Positions 14,545 through 21,905 of a stretch of 30,284 nucleotides of DNA are shown here, in pieces. The DNA is from a virus: the IMG/VR virus record IMGVR_UViG_3300008114_000137, positions 1 to 30,284 of that record. One strand, 5' to 3'. A model generated the notes under the pieces. The model saw only the letters and a list, made by a program, of their open reading frames with translations, had not been told where the DNA came from and did no database searches. Numbering within the stretch: the stretch's first letter is position 1; every line of letters starts with the position of its first letter. Position numbers and translations under genes: made by a program.

Positions 14545-14808
14545 ATGTTTACTGTTGAAATCTACAAATTGGACAAGCGAACCAAAAAAGGCGAGCGTTT
14601 GGTATCTAAGACAGACTACGATACAGACAACCTCTCCATGCTGGAGCATACTGTCAAGCATACATGGCGAGCAAGCCAAGGCTTCCGTTACAAAATTCAC
14701 GAGACTTATGTAACTCGCACCAACCTAATGGGCGGTAAGGAGTTCAAAGAACGCTATGACACTCCTTACTATTGCTCTCCTTCATCTGAATCTTACTGGA
14801 GTATGTAA
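14545..14808 (+). CDS. Small hypothetical protein
   Basis: Eighty-seven residues from ATG 14545 with AAGGAG upstream. Predicted alternating strands in the first half (MFTVEIYKLDKRTKKGERLVSK) and a helix near 32-45. No known family. First gene of the operon 14545-15720. Confidence 0.75.
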   Translation: MFTVEIYKLDKRTKKGERLVSKTDYDTDNLSMLEHTVKHTWRASQGFRYKIHETYVTRTNLMGGKEFKERYDTPYYCSPSSESYWSM

Positions 14809-14809
14809 A

Positions 14810-15040
14810 ATGGCTAAAACAATTTTTGAAACATTCCCTGGCATTATGGTTCTTGACACTGAGCCTGTAATAATTCGTAATCCATTTTCTGGCGAAGAGT
14901 GTATGCTAGAGCCAGAGGCTGTGGCGGTTTATGATTACCTAAAAGGTTGCGAACTGATGGGCGACTATGCTACACTTCGCAAGTGCTTGGATTGGTTCAT
15001 GACGAATCACCCAGACGAATATATGACGCTGTTGGACTAA
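14810..15040 (+). CDS. Small hypothetical protein
   Basis: Seventy-six residues from ATG 14810, one base after the previous stop, indicating coupled translation; a longer frame from 14756 is rejected because it lies inside the upstream gene. Contains NPFSGEECMLEPEAVAVYDYLKG and a C-terminal MTNHPDEYMTLLD. Acidic, soluble, unknown function. Confidence 0.75.
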   Translation: MAKTIFETFPGIMVLDTEPVIIRNPFSGEECMLEPEAVAVYDYLKGCELMGDYATLRKCLDWFMTNHPDEYMTLLD

Positions 15041-15059
15041 ATGTTGAAAGGAAAACAAA

Positions 15060-15251
15060 GTGGTTTTTGAGCTCTACGAAGTGTGGGCAGAAGATGACAC
15101 GGGGCATCAAGAATTGATTGATACGACTAAAAGTCGTTCCCATGCAATGCAGTTGGCAGAACAAACGCTGGCGAGCGGATTATGGGTAATAGCCACCGTC
15201 TATCAGGAAACTGAAGACGGTGATTTAGAACTTGTGAAGGAATTTGTATAA
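15060..15251 (+). CDS. Small hypothetical protein (GTG start)
   Basis: Sixty-three residues beginning at GTG 15060, which follows GAAAGGAAAAC. The pattern of strand, helix (SRSHAMQLAEQTLAS) and two strands (WVIATVYQET, DLELVKEFV) suggests a compact alpha/beta fold. The stop shares one base with the next ATG (TAATG). Confidence 0.7.
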   Translation: MVFELYEVWAEDDTGHQELIDTTKSRSHAMQLAEQTLASGLWVIATVYQETEDGDLELVKEFV

Positions 15252-15523
15252 TGGCAAAGATCGTTAAAGTAATGCACTCGGACCCAGGCCATGCGTGGCT
15301 GGCTGTGAAATTGAGCGAGATTGAAATGTTGGGCATCCAAACAGAAATCAGCACCTACTCCTATGTCAAAGGCAAGACTGCCTACTTGGAGGAAGACTGT
15401 GATGCACCTAAGTTCATTCAAGCCATGCGAGCCAAGGGTATTGAGGTCGAAGTCAAAGACGGTGCTTGCCGCCCTCGTTCTCCAATTCGTTATTTCAAAA
15501 TGTATTCTCCGGAAATTGTATGA
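15251..15523 (+). CDS. Small hypothetical protein
   Basis: Ninety residues. HSDPGHAWLAVKLSEIEMLGI and YLEEDCDAPKFIQAMRAKGIEVEV suggest an alpha/beta fold ending in a basic tail. The sequence type recurs in aquatic phages, function unknown. Joined upstream by TAATG and downstream by ATGA to its neighbours. Confidence 0.8.
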   Translation: MAKIVKVMHSDPGHAWLAVKLSEIEMLGIQTEISTYSYVKGKTAYLEEDCDAPKFIQAMRAKGIEVEVKDGACRPRSPIRYFKMYSPEIV

Positions 15524-15720
15524 GCGATACAATTAAACTTGTAGGTCTAGTTGGCCTATTGATCCTGCTCATTGTATTCAGTCCGCTGATCACCCTCTGG
15601 GCATTGAATACTCTGTTCAACTTGGGTATCGCCTACACCATTTGGACCTGGCTTGCAACTGCATGGTTGAGTCTGGTTACCTTTGGGTCAGTGACATCAG
15701 CAATTAGCAAAAAGAATTGA
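15520..15720 (+). CDS. Small two-helix membrane protein
   Basis: Sixty-six residues from ATG 15520 (ATGA overlap with the previous gene); a longer frame from 15466 is out of context. Two hydrophobic helices at about 7-31 and 35-58 (LNTLFNLGIAYTIWTWLATAW) with a short basic tail. Short membrane proteins of this type are frequent in T4-like phages. Role unknown. Confidence 0.8.
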   Translation: MSDTIKLVGLVGLLILLIVFSPLITLWALNTLFNLGIAYTIWTWLATAWLSLVTFGSVTSAISKKN

Positions 15721-15731
15721 GTAGATTAAGG

Positions 15732-15759
15732 TTGACAGAAATGCTGTGTGCTGTATAAT
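15732..15759 (+). promoter_or_regulatory. Sigma70 promoter for the RNA ligase operon
   Basis: TTGACA, 16-base spacer, TATAAT at 15754-15759, 33 bases before ATG 15793. Confidence 0.85.
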
Positions 15760-15792
15760 ACAGGCATAGAACAACTGTTTTAAGGAATAAAA

Positions 15793-16821
15793 ATGCGTAA
15801 GATGGCAACTTTGCGTCGAATTGACGCTGTCAATCCTATCCCAGATGCTGACGCTATTGAAGTGGCGTCTGTAGGCGGCTGGCGTGTGGTTACTAAAAAG
15901 GGCGAGTTCGCTCCTGGTGACTTGGCCATCTACTGCGAAATTGACTCTTGGATTCCTCACGAGTTGGCTCCATTCCTATCTAAGGGCACTGAGCCTCGTG
16001 AATACGGCGGAGTTAAAGGCGAGCGTCTACGAACTGTTAAACTGCGTGGTCAAGTATCGCAAGGTTTACTGTTGCCGCTGGGCATTGGTGTGTATGACGT
16101 TAATGCTGATCTAGGTGAAGGCTCAGATGTTTCTGAACGCCTAAACATTCAGAAATGGGAAGCTCCTATTCCGGCTCAGTTGGCAGGTGAAGTGCGTGGC
16201 GTGTTTCCAGGCTTTATCCCCAAGACGGATCAAGAGCGTATCCAGAACCTTACTGCTGAATTTGCTGACTGGACTGAGCGTAAGCTACACTGGGAAGTGA
16301 CTGAGAAGTTGGACGGTTCGTCAATGACTGTTTATGTGTTTGACGAAGACGAAGGTGTTTGCTCACGCAACCTAAACCTGCGTGAAACACCAGGCAACTC
16401 ACTGTGGACTGTGGCACGGCGCAATGACTTGATTGGCAAGATCCGTTCTACTGGACAGAACCTTGCGTTTCAAGGCGAGCTGATTGGTGAAGGCATCCAA
16501 GGTAACCCTTACAAGATCAAGGGCCAAGAGTTCTACCTCTTTGACATCTATGACATTGGTGCAGGCCGTTACTTGCTTCCGCTTGAAAGGCAGGCCCTTG
16601 CGGCTCGTCTGCGAGTGCTGTGTGTTCCAACGGTCGCGGCTCATGCTAACCCCTACGATACTTTGGGCATTGCAGACATTGCTCAAATGTTAAAGTTTGC
16701 AGAAGGCAAGTCGACACTGATGAACACTACTGAACGCGAAGGATTGGTGTTCAAGGGTCACGAAGAGGCTGTATCGTTCAAAGCTATTTCAAACAAGTTT
16801 CTACTCAAAGGTGGCAACTAA
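15793..16821 (+). CDS. RNA ligase, Rnl5/DRB0094 type
   Basis: A 342-residue ATP-dependent RNA ligase. The N-terminal OB domain (1-120) has the signature VNPIPDADAIEVASVGGWRVV...GEFAPGDLAIYCEIDSWIP. The nucleotidyltransferase domain follows: motif I E171-K172-L-D-G-S, where K172 would carry AMP; motif III-like LAFQGELIGEGIQGN; motif IV EGLVFKG; motif V VSFKAISNKFLL. The order OB domain then ligase domain distinguishes the Deinococcus DRB0094 group from T4 Rnl1/Rnl2. It probably repairs nicked RNA, for instance tRNAs cut by host defence nucleases. ATG preceded by AAGGA. Confidence 0.93.
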   Translation: MRKMATLRRIDAVNPIPDADAIEVASVGGWRVVTKKGEFAPGDLAIYCEIDSWIPHELAPFLSKGTEPREYGGVKGERLRTVKLRGQVSQGLLLPLGIGVYDVNADLGEGSDVSERLNIQKWEAPIPAQLAGEVRGVFPGFIPKTDQERIQNLTAEFADWTERKLHWEVTEKLDGSSMTVYVFDEDEGVCSRNLNLRETPGNSLWTVARRNDLIGKIRSTGQNLAFQGELIGEGIQGNPYKIKGQEFYLFDIYDIGAGRYLLPLERQALAARLRVLCVPTVAAHANPYDTLGIADIAQMLKFAEGKSTLMNTTEREGLVFKGHEEAVSFKAISNKFLLKGGN

Positions 16822-17027
16822 TGGCAATGAAGTATATCAAGCCTAGTAAAATGAACTACCCACTTGAGTTAAGTGAGTCTGATATCAAACGCATCAATGC
16901 GGTGATACAAGGCAAGCTGGCTCAAAAGTGGGTTAGTTTTGAAGAGATTGAGGCATATCATGACTTGCTTTATGATGAGATTGCCGCTAAAATACAAACA
17001 CACGAGGGCAGTCTTGCCCTACAATAA
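16821..17027 (+). CDS. Small hypothetical protein
   Basis: Sixty-eight residues; the ATG overlaps the ligase stop (TAATG), so it is translated with it. Helical: LSESDIKRINAVIQGKLAQ and FEEIEAYHDLLYDEIAAKI suggest a helical hairpin. A second ATG two codons later is an alternative start. Unknown function. Confidence 0.75.
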   Translation: MAMKYIKPSKMNYPLELSESDIKRINAVIQGKLAQKWVSFEEIEAYHDLLYDEIAAKIQTHEGSLALQ

Positions 17028-17034
17028 GGACACA

Positions 17035-17196
17035 ATGAAAAATTCTCGTTTTAGACATTGGCTCAATGAGAAATGGTTTGAGCACAAAGACGAAGTCTTA
17101 TTGTATGGCGGCGAACCTTTTGCAGATTCAGGTGCATATTTTAGAAAATACAAATGGTGGCTCAAATCCATTTATCGACGAGAACATAAAAGATGA
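17035..17196 (+). CDS. Small basic hypothetical protein
   Basis: Fifty-three residues from ATG 17035 with AAGGA upstream; a longer frame from 16939 lies inside the preceding gene. Basic and Trp/Tyr-rich, ending KWWLKSIYRREHKR. No family recognised. The stop overlaps the next gene's start. Confidence 0.7.
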   Translation: MKNSRFRHWLNEKWFEHKDEVLLYGGEPFADSGAYFRKYKWWLKSIYRREHKR

Positions 17197-17390
17197 TGGA
17201 TGACACAACACTTTGGTTTTTTGGTTCGTATGTGGTAGGCAGTGTAGTAGGGTTGATATTTGGCTATGCGGCCGGTGCCCGCAACGCTATCAGCACGACC
17301 ATTGATCAATTAGTAAAAAACGGTTTTCTCCGACACCGTAAAAACAAAGACGGTGATATTGAAATTCTTAAACTTAACCAAGAGGACTGA
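17193..17390 (+). CDS. Small membrane protein with glycine zipper
   Basis: Sixty-five residues. One transmembrane helix at about 7-28 with G16-x3-G20-x3-G24-x3-G28, a helix-packing glycine zipper, followed by a cytoplasmic tail (TIDQLVKNGFLRHRKNKDGDIEILKL). This architecture recurs in T4-like phages. Start at the ATG overlapping the previous stop; the next ATG (17196) is equally possible. Confidence 0.8.
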   Translation: MMDDTTLWFFGSYVVGSVVGLIFGYAAGARNAISTTIDQLVKNGFLRHRKNKDGDIEILKLNQED

Positions 17391-17392
17391 CC

Positions 17393-17812
17393 ATGTTTGA
17401 CGAAGTAAAAAGCACAGAAGACAAGATCGAATTTTATAAACGAGATATCGATAATCCACACTCAGTGAACGGATTCCGAGGCACTTGGAACTTTTCAGAT
17501 CATACTCTGATTCCAAATACCCTATACGGATTTATTACTCGATATTTTGGCCAAGCCAAACTGCGTCGAATTCCGTTGGATCGTATCAACCAGATTATGA
17601 ACGAAGTCTGGGAAGGCCCAGGTTCTTTGGAAAAACTATTCCGTATGGAATTGGAGATGCGCCAGTCTGGCAAGCTGATCAAATTTGATTCGAACGATTT
17701 CAAAGACAAGAAGAAAGCGGACGAAGAAGAAGAACTTGACATTCCTTTGAGTATGTTTGGCAACGAAGATTTGGAAGTGGGCAATTTTGAAAAAGAAATT
17801 GACGACAACTAA
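17393..17812 (+). CDS. Hypothetical protein with acidic tail
   Basis: A 139-residue protein two bases after the previous stop. The core (residues 20-95) includes NTLYGFITRYFGQAKLRRIPLDRINQIMNEVW; the last 45 residues are highly acidic (ADEEEELDIPLSMFGNEDLEV). Acidic tails can mimic nucleic acid or mask a basic partner, but nothing specific can be said. Last gene of the ligase operon. Confidence 0.75.
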   Translation: MFDEVKSTEDKIEFYKRDIDNPHSVNGFRGTWNFSDHTLIPNTLYGFITRYFGQAKLRRIPLDRINQIMNEVWEGPGSLEKLFRMELEMRQSGKLIKFDSNDFKDKKKADEEEELDIPLSMFGNEDLEVGNFEKEIDDN

Positions 17813-17828
17813 TTTGGTAAAATAGTGG

Positions 17829-17857
17829 TTGACATCCTTGGTGATTGAGACTATAAT
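17829..17857 (+). promoter_or_regulatory. Sigma70 (early) promoter for 17894-18731
   Basis: TTGACA, 17-base spacer, TATAAT at 17852-17857; preceded by TTTGGTAAAATAGTGG. Confidence 0.85.
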
Positions 17858-17893
17858 TATACTATGTTCAACAGTAAAAGAGAAGGGCATTTT

Positions 17894-18184
17894 ATGAGCA
17901 ATTTAGTTACCCGTGCAGTCGAACTTATCTACCAAATGGATAATGCACAGATCAACGAAGTTATCGAGGCAGTCAAACTCAAACGTCAGCATCTAGCTCG
18001 TCAGGCGACTCGTGCAGTCATCCTAGGCGACATGGTTGAATTTGATGCTCGAGGACGCACGGTTGTGGGCAAGGTGACCAAGGTCAACCAAAAAACTCTC
18101 CAGGTCCGCGAAGACCGCGGTGGACTTGTTTCTACCAATTGGAAAGTTACTGCAAGTCTTGTTCGTAAGGTAGAGCTGGTTTGA
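17894..18184 (+). CDS. Small protein with KOW/SH3-like segment
   Basis: Ninety-six residues from ATG 17894, chosen because AGAAGGG precedes it and an earlier ATG at 17864 coincides with the predicted transcription start. Residues 1-35 form a helix; residues 45-85 (GDMVEFDARGRTVVGKVTKVNQKTLQVRED) look like an SH3/KOW barrel, a fold that often binds RNA or ribosomal/transcription partners. Function unknown. Confidence 0.75.
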   Translation: MSNLVTRAVELIYQMDNAQINEVIEAVKLKRQHLARQATRAVILGDMVEFDARGRTVVGKVTKVNQKTLQVREDRGGLVSTNWKVTASLVRKVELV

Positions 18185-18186
18185 GC

Positions 18187-18390
18187 ATGGGTCCATATTC
18201 AGAACTCCGGCAGGCAGAACGCAGACATAGAATTCTGCAGATACTTGCCAATCCTTCGTTAAAAGAGGATGCTCGGCGTATCTGGACCCTGCATCTTGCA
18301 AGGCTTGCGACTTCAGAAGAGCAATACAATGCTCGGGTCCAGGCCACTTATTCAAAAATGATACTTGATAAAGACTTTGGAGATGAATAA
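18187..18390 (+). CDS. Small helical hypothetical protein
   Basis: Sixty-seven residues from ATG 18187, three bases after the previous stop. Helical and charged (LRQAERRHRILQILANPSLK, RRIWTLHLARLATSEEQYN). Shares one base with the next start (TAATG). A TTG at 18181 is an alternative start. Unknown function. Confidence 0.7.
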   Translation: MGPYSELRQAERRHRILQILANPSLKEDARRIWTLHLARLATSEEQYNARVQATYSKMILDKDFGDE

Positions 18391-18731
18391 TGGAGGCTGT
18401 GCGTGAAGTCACTGTTTGGAAAGTGGAATACAAGACCCCCAACCACGACTACCTACTCGACGGGGATCGAGTGGTTGCCTACAGGCCTTGGGGCACAGGC
18501 GACATCATCCCCTGCTCGGGCAAGCTCAAAATTAATCGCAGAGGCCGAAAGTTCATCAAGTTGGTTCCCAGCCCGTTCGAAGAATTTGATAAAAAAGAAA
18601 AACAGCCAATGGTGGTAGAAGTCAAAGGTAGCAAGGGTAATTCTTACTTCGTTAATCTAGAGGAAAAGACCTGCACCTGCCCTGGCTATACTTTCCGTGG
18701 CGCTTGTAAACACATTCAGGAGGTAGCATGA
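18390..18731 (+). CDS. SWIM zinc-finger protein
   Basis: A 113-residue protein with a basic N-terminal beta domain (1-60) and a C-terminal SWIM motif at 76-113: VEVKGSKGNSYFVNLEEKTC then C95-x-C97...C106-x-H108, in exactly the CxCx(n)CxH order. SWIM fingers bind DNA or proteins in MuDR transposases, SNF2 helicases and MEKK-type proteins. A stand-alone phage copy is probably a DNA- or partner-binding accessory. The stop overlaps the next ATG (ATGA). Confidence 0.85.
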   Translation: MEAVREVTVWKVEYKTPNHDYLLDGDRVVAYRPWGTGDIIPCSGKLKINRRGRKFIKLVPSPFEEFDKKEKQPMVVEVKGSKGNSYFVNLEEKTCTCPGYTFRGACKHIQEVA

Positions 18732-18943
18732 GCGGATGGCACAGTAAAAAGGCAATGTCTAACCTTAGATTCAGCTGGACTCAGCCCTACTCGATTCAGC
18801 CTATTCAATATAGCCCTGTAAGCAAAGAAATGGCTGTTATCGAAGCTATTGATTGTTTGGTAGAATCGGGGTTGACACATCCACTCGCAGACTCTATAAT
18901 TAAACGCATCACTAACAACTCTAGGAGTAATCCAAATGTTTAA
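18728..18943 (+). CDS. Small hypothetical protein
   Basis: Seventy-one residues, start in an ATGA overlap with the SWIM gene. Contains LRFSWTQPYSIQPIQYSPVSKEMAVIEAIDCLVESG with a helix in the second half. The 3' end carries a full sigma70 promoter (18872-18900) for the next genes, so the coding sequence is constrained by two functions there. Confidence 0.7.
   Translation: MSGWHSKKAMSNLRFSWTQPYSIQPIQYSPVSKEMAVIEAIDCLVESGLTHPLADSIIKRITNNSRSNPNV
18872..18900 (+). promoter_or_regulatory. Sigma70 promoter inside the 3' end of 18728-18943
   Basis: TTGACA, 17-base spacer, TATAAT at 18895-18900, followed by AGGAG and ATG 18936. Confidence 0.85.
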
Positions 18944-19067
18944 ATTCATTGCTGGTATTGTTGTCACCCTTGCTGTGCTGTATCCTGTGGTAACCAAAGA
19001 GGTATTTGGTACTGCTGTAGATGTAACCAATTCTACTGTAATCAGTGTAATGGAGAAGGCTAAATGA
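18936..19067 (+). CDS. 43-residue membrane peptide
   Basis: From ATG 18936 with TAGGAG upstream. One hydrophobic helix at about 4-20 (FIAGIVVTLAVLYPVV) then a polar amphipathic tail. The stop overlaps the next ATG (ATGA). Typical tiny phage membrane protein; function unknown. Confidence 0.75.
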   Translation: MFKFIAGIVVTLAVLYPVVTKEVFGTAVDVTNSTVISVMEKAK

Positions 19068-19336
19068 TTAAGAGTTCTACTGTATTCAAAAGAATGGTCT
19101 CTAAGAATTGGCGGCCTTTTGCAGGAGCGGCTCTGTTCGTTGCTGCCTTAACTGTTGCAAGTCGTCTTGCAGAACATATGTTTGGGTATGATGCGTTCAC
19201 CGTTTATTGGTCTTTGGCATTTGTCTGCTTTGTTGGATTCGCACTCAAGTGGAGTTACGATTGGAACAAGCTAGAGATTCAACATGAGCAAGATCGAATA
19301 CTGCGAGACCTAGGAAAACAAAATGATAAAAATTGA
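19064..19336 (+). CDS. Two-helix membrane protein
   Basis: Ninety residues with hydrophobic helices at about 18-36 and 46-66 and a charged C-terminal helix (LEIQHEQDRILRDLGK). Coupled by ATGA to the 43-residue membrane peptide, so the two may form a complex. No family recognised. Confidence 0.75.
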   Translation: MIKSSTVFKRMVSKNWRPFAGAALFVAALTVASRLAEHMFGYDAFTVYWSLAFVCFVGFALKWSYDWNKLEIQHEQDRILRDLGKQNDKN

Positions 19337-19547
19337 AGATGTTGTTGCAGGCAAGAGTTATGCCTGCAAATTTAGAATTCCTGGTCCAGGTGCCTATGAG
19401 GGCATTGGTGTGATCGTACAAAGAGATCTAACAAATAAAATGGTTCGGTTGGTCGACAAAGATACCCTTATGGGTTTCGCTGTTTCTTTTGATGATATAT
19501 GGGATGTTGATGATGTCGTCTGGACCAATACTCCGCAAGAGCCCTGA
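19323..19547 (+). CDS. Small conserved phage protein
   Basis: Seventy-four residues overlapping the previous gene by 14 bases. MIKIEDVVAGKSYACKFRI...GIGVIVQRDLTNKMVRLVDKDT...FDDIWDVDDVVW is a small beta-barrel pattern that I associate with short phage proteins of unknown function. No catalytic residues evident. Confidence 0.75.
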   Translation: MIKIEDVVAGKSYACKFRIPGPGAYEGIGVIVQRDLTNKMVRLVDKDTLMGFAVSFDDIWDVDDVVWTNTPQEP

Positions 19548-20028
19548 TCGCTACACCTTTCAAATTGAGGCTTACAAAGAACGCAAGGCTCAAGAAGGCA
19601 AGACTGCTGACAACGACGATAACACTCGTGCCATGACAGAGTTTTATGCTTCCTTTGCGAAGCGTGACGAAGATAATGAAGCTGACCCCAAATGGCGCAA
19701 GAACAACCTTGAGTGGGATCTTCGCACCTCGGATAAACTCTGTGCCAAAGTCCTAGACGATGTGTATGCTGGCAAGCTCTACTCTGCTCTGTGCAACACT
19801 GATTGGATTCCTATTGAGGTAATCCCTTTACTGCGACAAGACCCTGACAAAGATATGTGGTCCTGCTCTTGGCGCTATGCCGGAGGCATCGTTGCTCATA
19901 TGCGTGAGAAAGGTGATTACATGGATTGGTACTGTCACGGCATGGAGGGTTTCATTGACCCTGAGATCGCGGCAGATTTAAAAGAACTAGGTTGGCAAGG
20001 TGTCGACAGTGAAGGAGTATGGGCATAA
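19513..20028 (+). CDS. Conserved phage protein (MTEFYASF...DWYCHGMEG)
   Basis: Up to 171 residues; the start is uncertain. From MTEFYASFAKRD (ATG 19633) onward the protein matches a pattern recurrent in phages: DPKWRKNNLEWDLRTSDKLCAKV, YAGKLYSALCNTDW, MWSCSWRYAGGIVAHMREKGDYMDWYCHG. Upstream ATGs at 19489-19513 lie inside the previous gene and lack a Shine-Dalgarno sequence, so the protein may begin at 19633 (131 residues). Function unknown. The stop shares a base with the next ATG. Confidence 0.75.
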   Translation: MSSGPILRKSPDRYTFQIEAYKERKAQEGKTADNDDNTRAMTEFYASFAKRDEDNEADPKWRKNNLEWDLRTSDKLCAKVLDDVYAGKLYSALCNTDWIPIEVIPLLRQDPDKDMWSCSWRYAGGIVAHMREKGDYMDWYCHGMEGFIDPEIAADLKELGWQGVDSEGVWA

Positions 20029-20423
20029 TGGATATTGGACCTTACAGTAGAAAACAGGTAATGACCACTTTTGTTCAGTGGGATGTGCCCAAAGAATATG
20101 CAGACCCGTTTTACAATTATCTTGTCTATGGGTATTCACCCGGTGGCTTTTTCACTTCTGTGCTAGCCAACGATTGGAGTGGGGCAGTCATGCGTTCGCA
20201 TCCGTCCAACACTATTGAAGCTCTCAAAGCGATCACAGGTTGGATTAGAGATTATATTCCTAGCCAGGCTCGAGGCAGCTATCCAGCTGTGGAGCATTGG
20301 TGTCGACTAGACTCGGACACACGGACAAAGATACTGTTAGAACATAATCTTATCCTGCCCTCTAAGACAGAAGTGTTCAAAGCACTCAAAGGCGAATCAG
20401 CCAATGATCCGTTTTTATATTAA
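20028..20423 (+). CDS. Conserved phage protein of unknown function
   Basis: A 131-residue protein from the ATG in a TAATG junction; an ATG three codons earlier sits only one base from GAAGGAG. It carries FYNYLVYGYSPGGFFTSVLANDW, SHPSNTIEALKAITGWIRDYIP and WGS/RGSYPAVEHW, a widely distributed phage pattern that has no assigned role as far as I know. Probably cytoplasmic and early expressed. Confidence 0.8.
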   Translation: MDIGPYSRKQVMTTFVQWDVPKEYADPFYNYLVYGYSPGGFFTSVLANDWSGAVMRSHPSNTIEALKAITGWIRDYIPSQARGSYPAVEHWCRLDSDTRTKILLEHNLILPSKTEVFKALKGESANDPFLY

Positions 20424-20544
20424 AATGAACAAACAAATAGAGTAATGTGTTCAATTAGTATTGCATTATATTTCTAGTTATAGTATAATAGATTGTAATG
20501 CGATAGGTTTCGCAGACAATTCTAACTTGAAAGAGGCTAATAAA
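20424..20544 (+). promoter_or_regulatory. Leader of the HTH gene with promoter and possible operator
   Basis: TATAAT at 20484-20489 with a poor -35 (TTGCAT 20461-20466, 17-base spacer). An inverted repeat, GCATTA at 20463-20468 and TAATGC at 20496-20501, brackets the promoter. A weak -35 within an inverted repeat suits repression by the downstream HTH protein; AAGAGG precedes ATG 20545. Confidence 0.5.
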
Positions 20545-20826
20545 ATGAAAAGATTTAATCCAGAAACTAAAACCTACAAGGTTTTCAACGCACTTTACAA
20601 TGGCGAAGCTCTTACTGCCGCTCAGGCTCGTAAGCGTTTTGGTGTTGGCAACTTGAGTGCTGAAGTATCACGCATCCGTCACAACGGTTATGCTGTATAT
20701 GGCAATCAGCGTGTCGCAGGCAACGGCGTTACCGTTACTGAATACGAGATGGGTCGTCCTTCACGCGAGATCGTTGCTCTTGGCTACAAGGCCAAAGCCG
20801 CTGGTCTTACACTAGACACTATCTAA
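20545..20826 (+). CDS. Helix-turn-helix protein
   Basis: Ninety-three residues from ATG 20545 with AAGAGG upstream; the longer frame from 20461 would start in the promoter. Residues 12-55 (YKVFNALYNGEALTAAQARKRFGVGNLSAEVSRIRHNGYAVYG) form a winged-helix pattern, with the recognition helix near GNLSAEVSRIRHNG and the wing after NGYAVYG. Probably a DNA-binding regulator of early phage genes, possibly autoregulated. A strong terminator follows. Confidence 0.8.
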   Translation: MKRFNPETKTYKVFNALYNGEALTAAQARKRFGVGNLSAEVSRIRHNGYAVYGNQRVAGNGVTVTEYEMGRPSREIVALGYKAKAAGLTLDTI

Positions 20827-20846
20827 ACCCTAAAAAGGTTATGACA

Positions 20847-20881
20847 GGGTGTGTTGTATTCGTGCAACACACCTTTTCTTT
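20847..20881 (+). terminator. Rho-independent terminator
   Basis: Stem GGTGTGTTG / CAACACACC (20848-20856 and 20865-20873), extended to a TTCG loop, followed by TTTTCTTTT. It ends the HTH transcript. Confidence 0.9.
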
Positions 20882-20895
20882 TGGCTAAAAAATGG

Positions 20896-20923
20896 TTGAC
20901 ATATAGCCTAGTGATGCTATAAT
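20896..20923 (+). promoter_or_regulatory. Sigma70 promoter for 20949-21327
   Basis: TTGACA, 16-base spacer, TATAAT at 20918-20923, directly after the terminator. Confidence 0.85.
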
Positions 20924-20948
20924 AGTTCTATATTGAGGAGCAAGGACT

Positions 20949-21098
20949 ATGAAGATCACAATTAAATTGAAGCAACCAAAACAACGCAATCTTATTGCTC
21001 GTGCCGTTTTGGACCCAAACAGCGTGTTTCGTCCAAAGAGCGAACGAGATCGTACCAAATACAATCGCAAAGCCAAACACCCCAACAAGGAGCAATGA
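20949..21098 (+). CDS. Small basic protein, DUF7230-like
   Basis: Forty-nine residues from ATG 20949 with AGGAG upstream. Strongly basic: KQPKQRNLIARAVLDPNSVFRPK...DRTKYNRKAKH. The RN-x-x-ARA...F...K-Y-x-RK order resembles short bacterial and phage proteins grouped as DUF7230, function unknown. The charge suggests nucleic-acid or ribosome binding; this is weakly supported. Confidence 0.7.
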   Translation: MKITIKLKQPKQRNLIARAVLDPNSVFRPKSERDRTKYNRKAKHPNKEQ

Positions 21099-21099
21099 A

Positions 21100-21327
21100 A
21101 TGGGCTATACCGTGCTACCCGAATTTGATCGCAAAGTCTACACTGACCTCAGCAAAGAGGGCCTGGAGGGTCCGTTCGTGTTCCAAACTGGAGCCGTGTT
21201 CTACTATGACCCTCGCGAAGGCAAATACTACGATCGTAGGACTGATATGTTCATCTCCAACAAAGACATGATGATCCACTACGGTTTGGTAGACGCTGAT
21301 CACTACAATCCTTTCAAAGAAGTTTGA
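21100..21327 (+). CDS. Small hypothetical protein
   Basis: Seventy-five residues from ATG 21100, two bases after the previous stop, with AAGGAG inside the preceding gene's end. Aromatic and acidic: FVFQTGAVFYYDPREGKYYDRRTDMFISNKDMMIHYGL looks like a small beta sheet. No family known. Confidence 0.75.
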   Translation: MGYTVLPEFDRKVYTDLSKEGLEGPFVFQTGAVFYYDPREGKYYDRRTDMFISNKDMMIHYGLVDADHYNPFKEV

Positions 21328-21338
21328 ACAAATAGAGG

Positions 21339-21367
21339 TTGACCTAGAGTTCAATCTTTGCTATAAT
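21339..21367 (+). promoter_or_regulatory. Sigma70 (early) promoter for 21398-21841
   Basis: TTGACC, 17-base spacer, TATAAT at 21362-21367; preceded by CAAATAGAGG and followed by TAACACATG. Confidence 0.85.
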
Positions 21368-21397
21368 TAACACATGAAACAACAAATAGGAGTAGCT

Positions 21398-21841
21398 ATG
21401 GAAAACACTTATTGGAATGGTCAGGGCAAGTTTCAAGCAGGATACAATGAGCTGATCAAGCTGATGCCTCCATCGGGCCGGGCAGACACAGTGGCTGGTG
21501 AAATGATTCGAGCAGTGAGCCGCTTGGGCTATGACTTCTACAACAACGGTATGGGCAACAACACCTCTGGTGCTGTGAACTTCCTGCGTGACAAGAGTGC
21601 CATTGACCCTGAGACCTATGCTACAATCTACGAATACACCCGAGGCCAACTGTATCGTGGACGCTACAACGGCGACAGCCTGCAACAGGCTATTGAACGG
21701 GCCACGGACATGACAGTGGAGATGATCACTCGAAATCCTGTGTTGATCACCCTCGCCAACACCCAAGATATGTTCGACTTCGAAGATGCTGAAGAGCATT
21801 ACGAATACGACGAAGACTACGACGAAGAAGAATTTCGGTAA
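21398..21841 (+). CDS. Conserved phage protein with acidic tail
   Basis: A 147-residue protein from ATG 21398, preceded by AGGAG; the ATG at 21374 sits at the predicted transcription start. MENTYWNGQGKFQAGYNELIKLMPPSGRADTVAGEMIRAVSRLGYDFYNNG is a recurrent phage pattern. The last 20 residues are nearly all Glu/Asp/Tyr. Helical, cytoplasmic, function unknown. Confidence 0.8.
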   Translation: MENTYWNGQGKFQAGYNELIKLMPPSGRADTVAGEMIRAVSRLGYDFYNNGMGNNTSGAVNFLRDKSAIDPETYATIYEYTRGQLYRGRYNGDSLQQAIERATDMTVEMITRNPVLITLANTQDMFDFEDAEEHYEYDEDYDEEEFR

Positions 21842-21849
21842 AATACAGG

Positions 21850-21878
21850 TTGACAGAGCCTGTGCTTTGTCATATAAT
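21850..21878 (+). promoter_or_regulatory. Sigma70 (early) promoter for 21906-23101
   Basis: TTGACA, 17-base spacer, TATAAT at 21873-21878; preceded by CGGTAAAATACAGG. Confidence 0.85.
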
Positions 21879-21905
21879 ATACACAACGCAACTAAGGAGT
21901 ATCTC

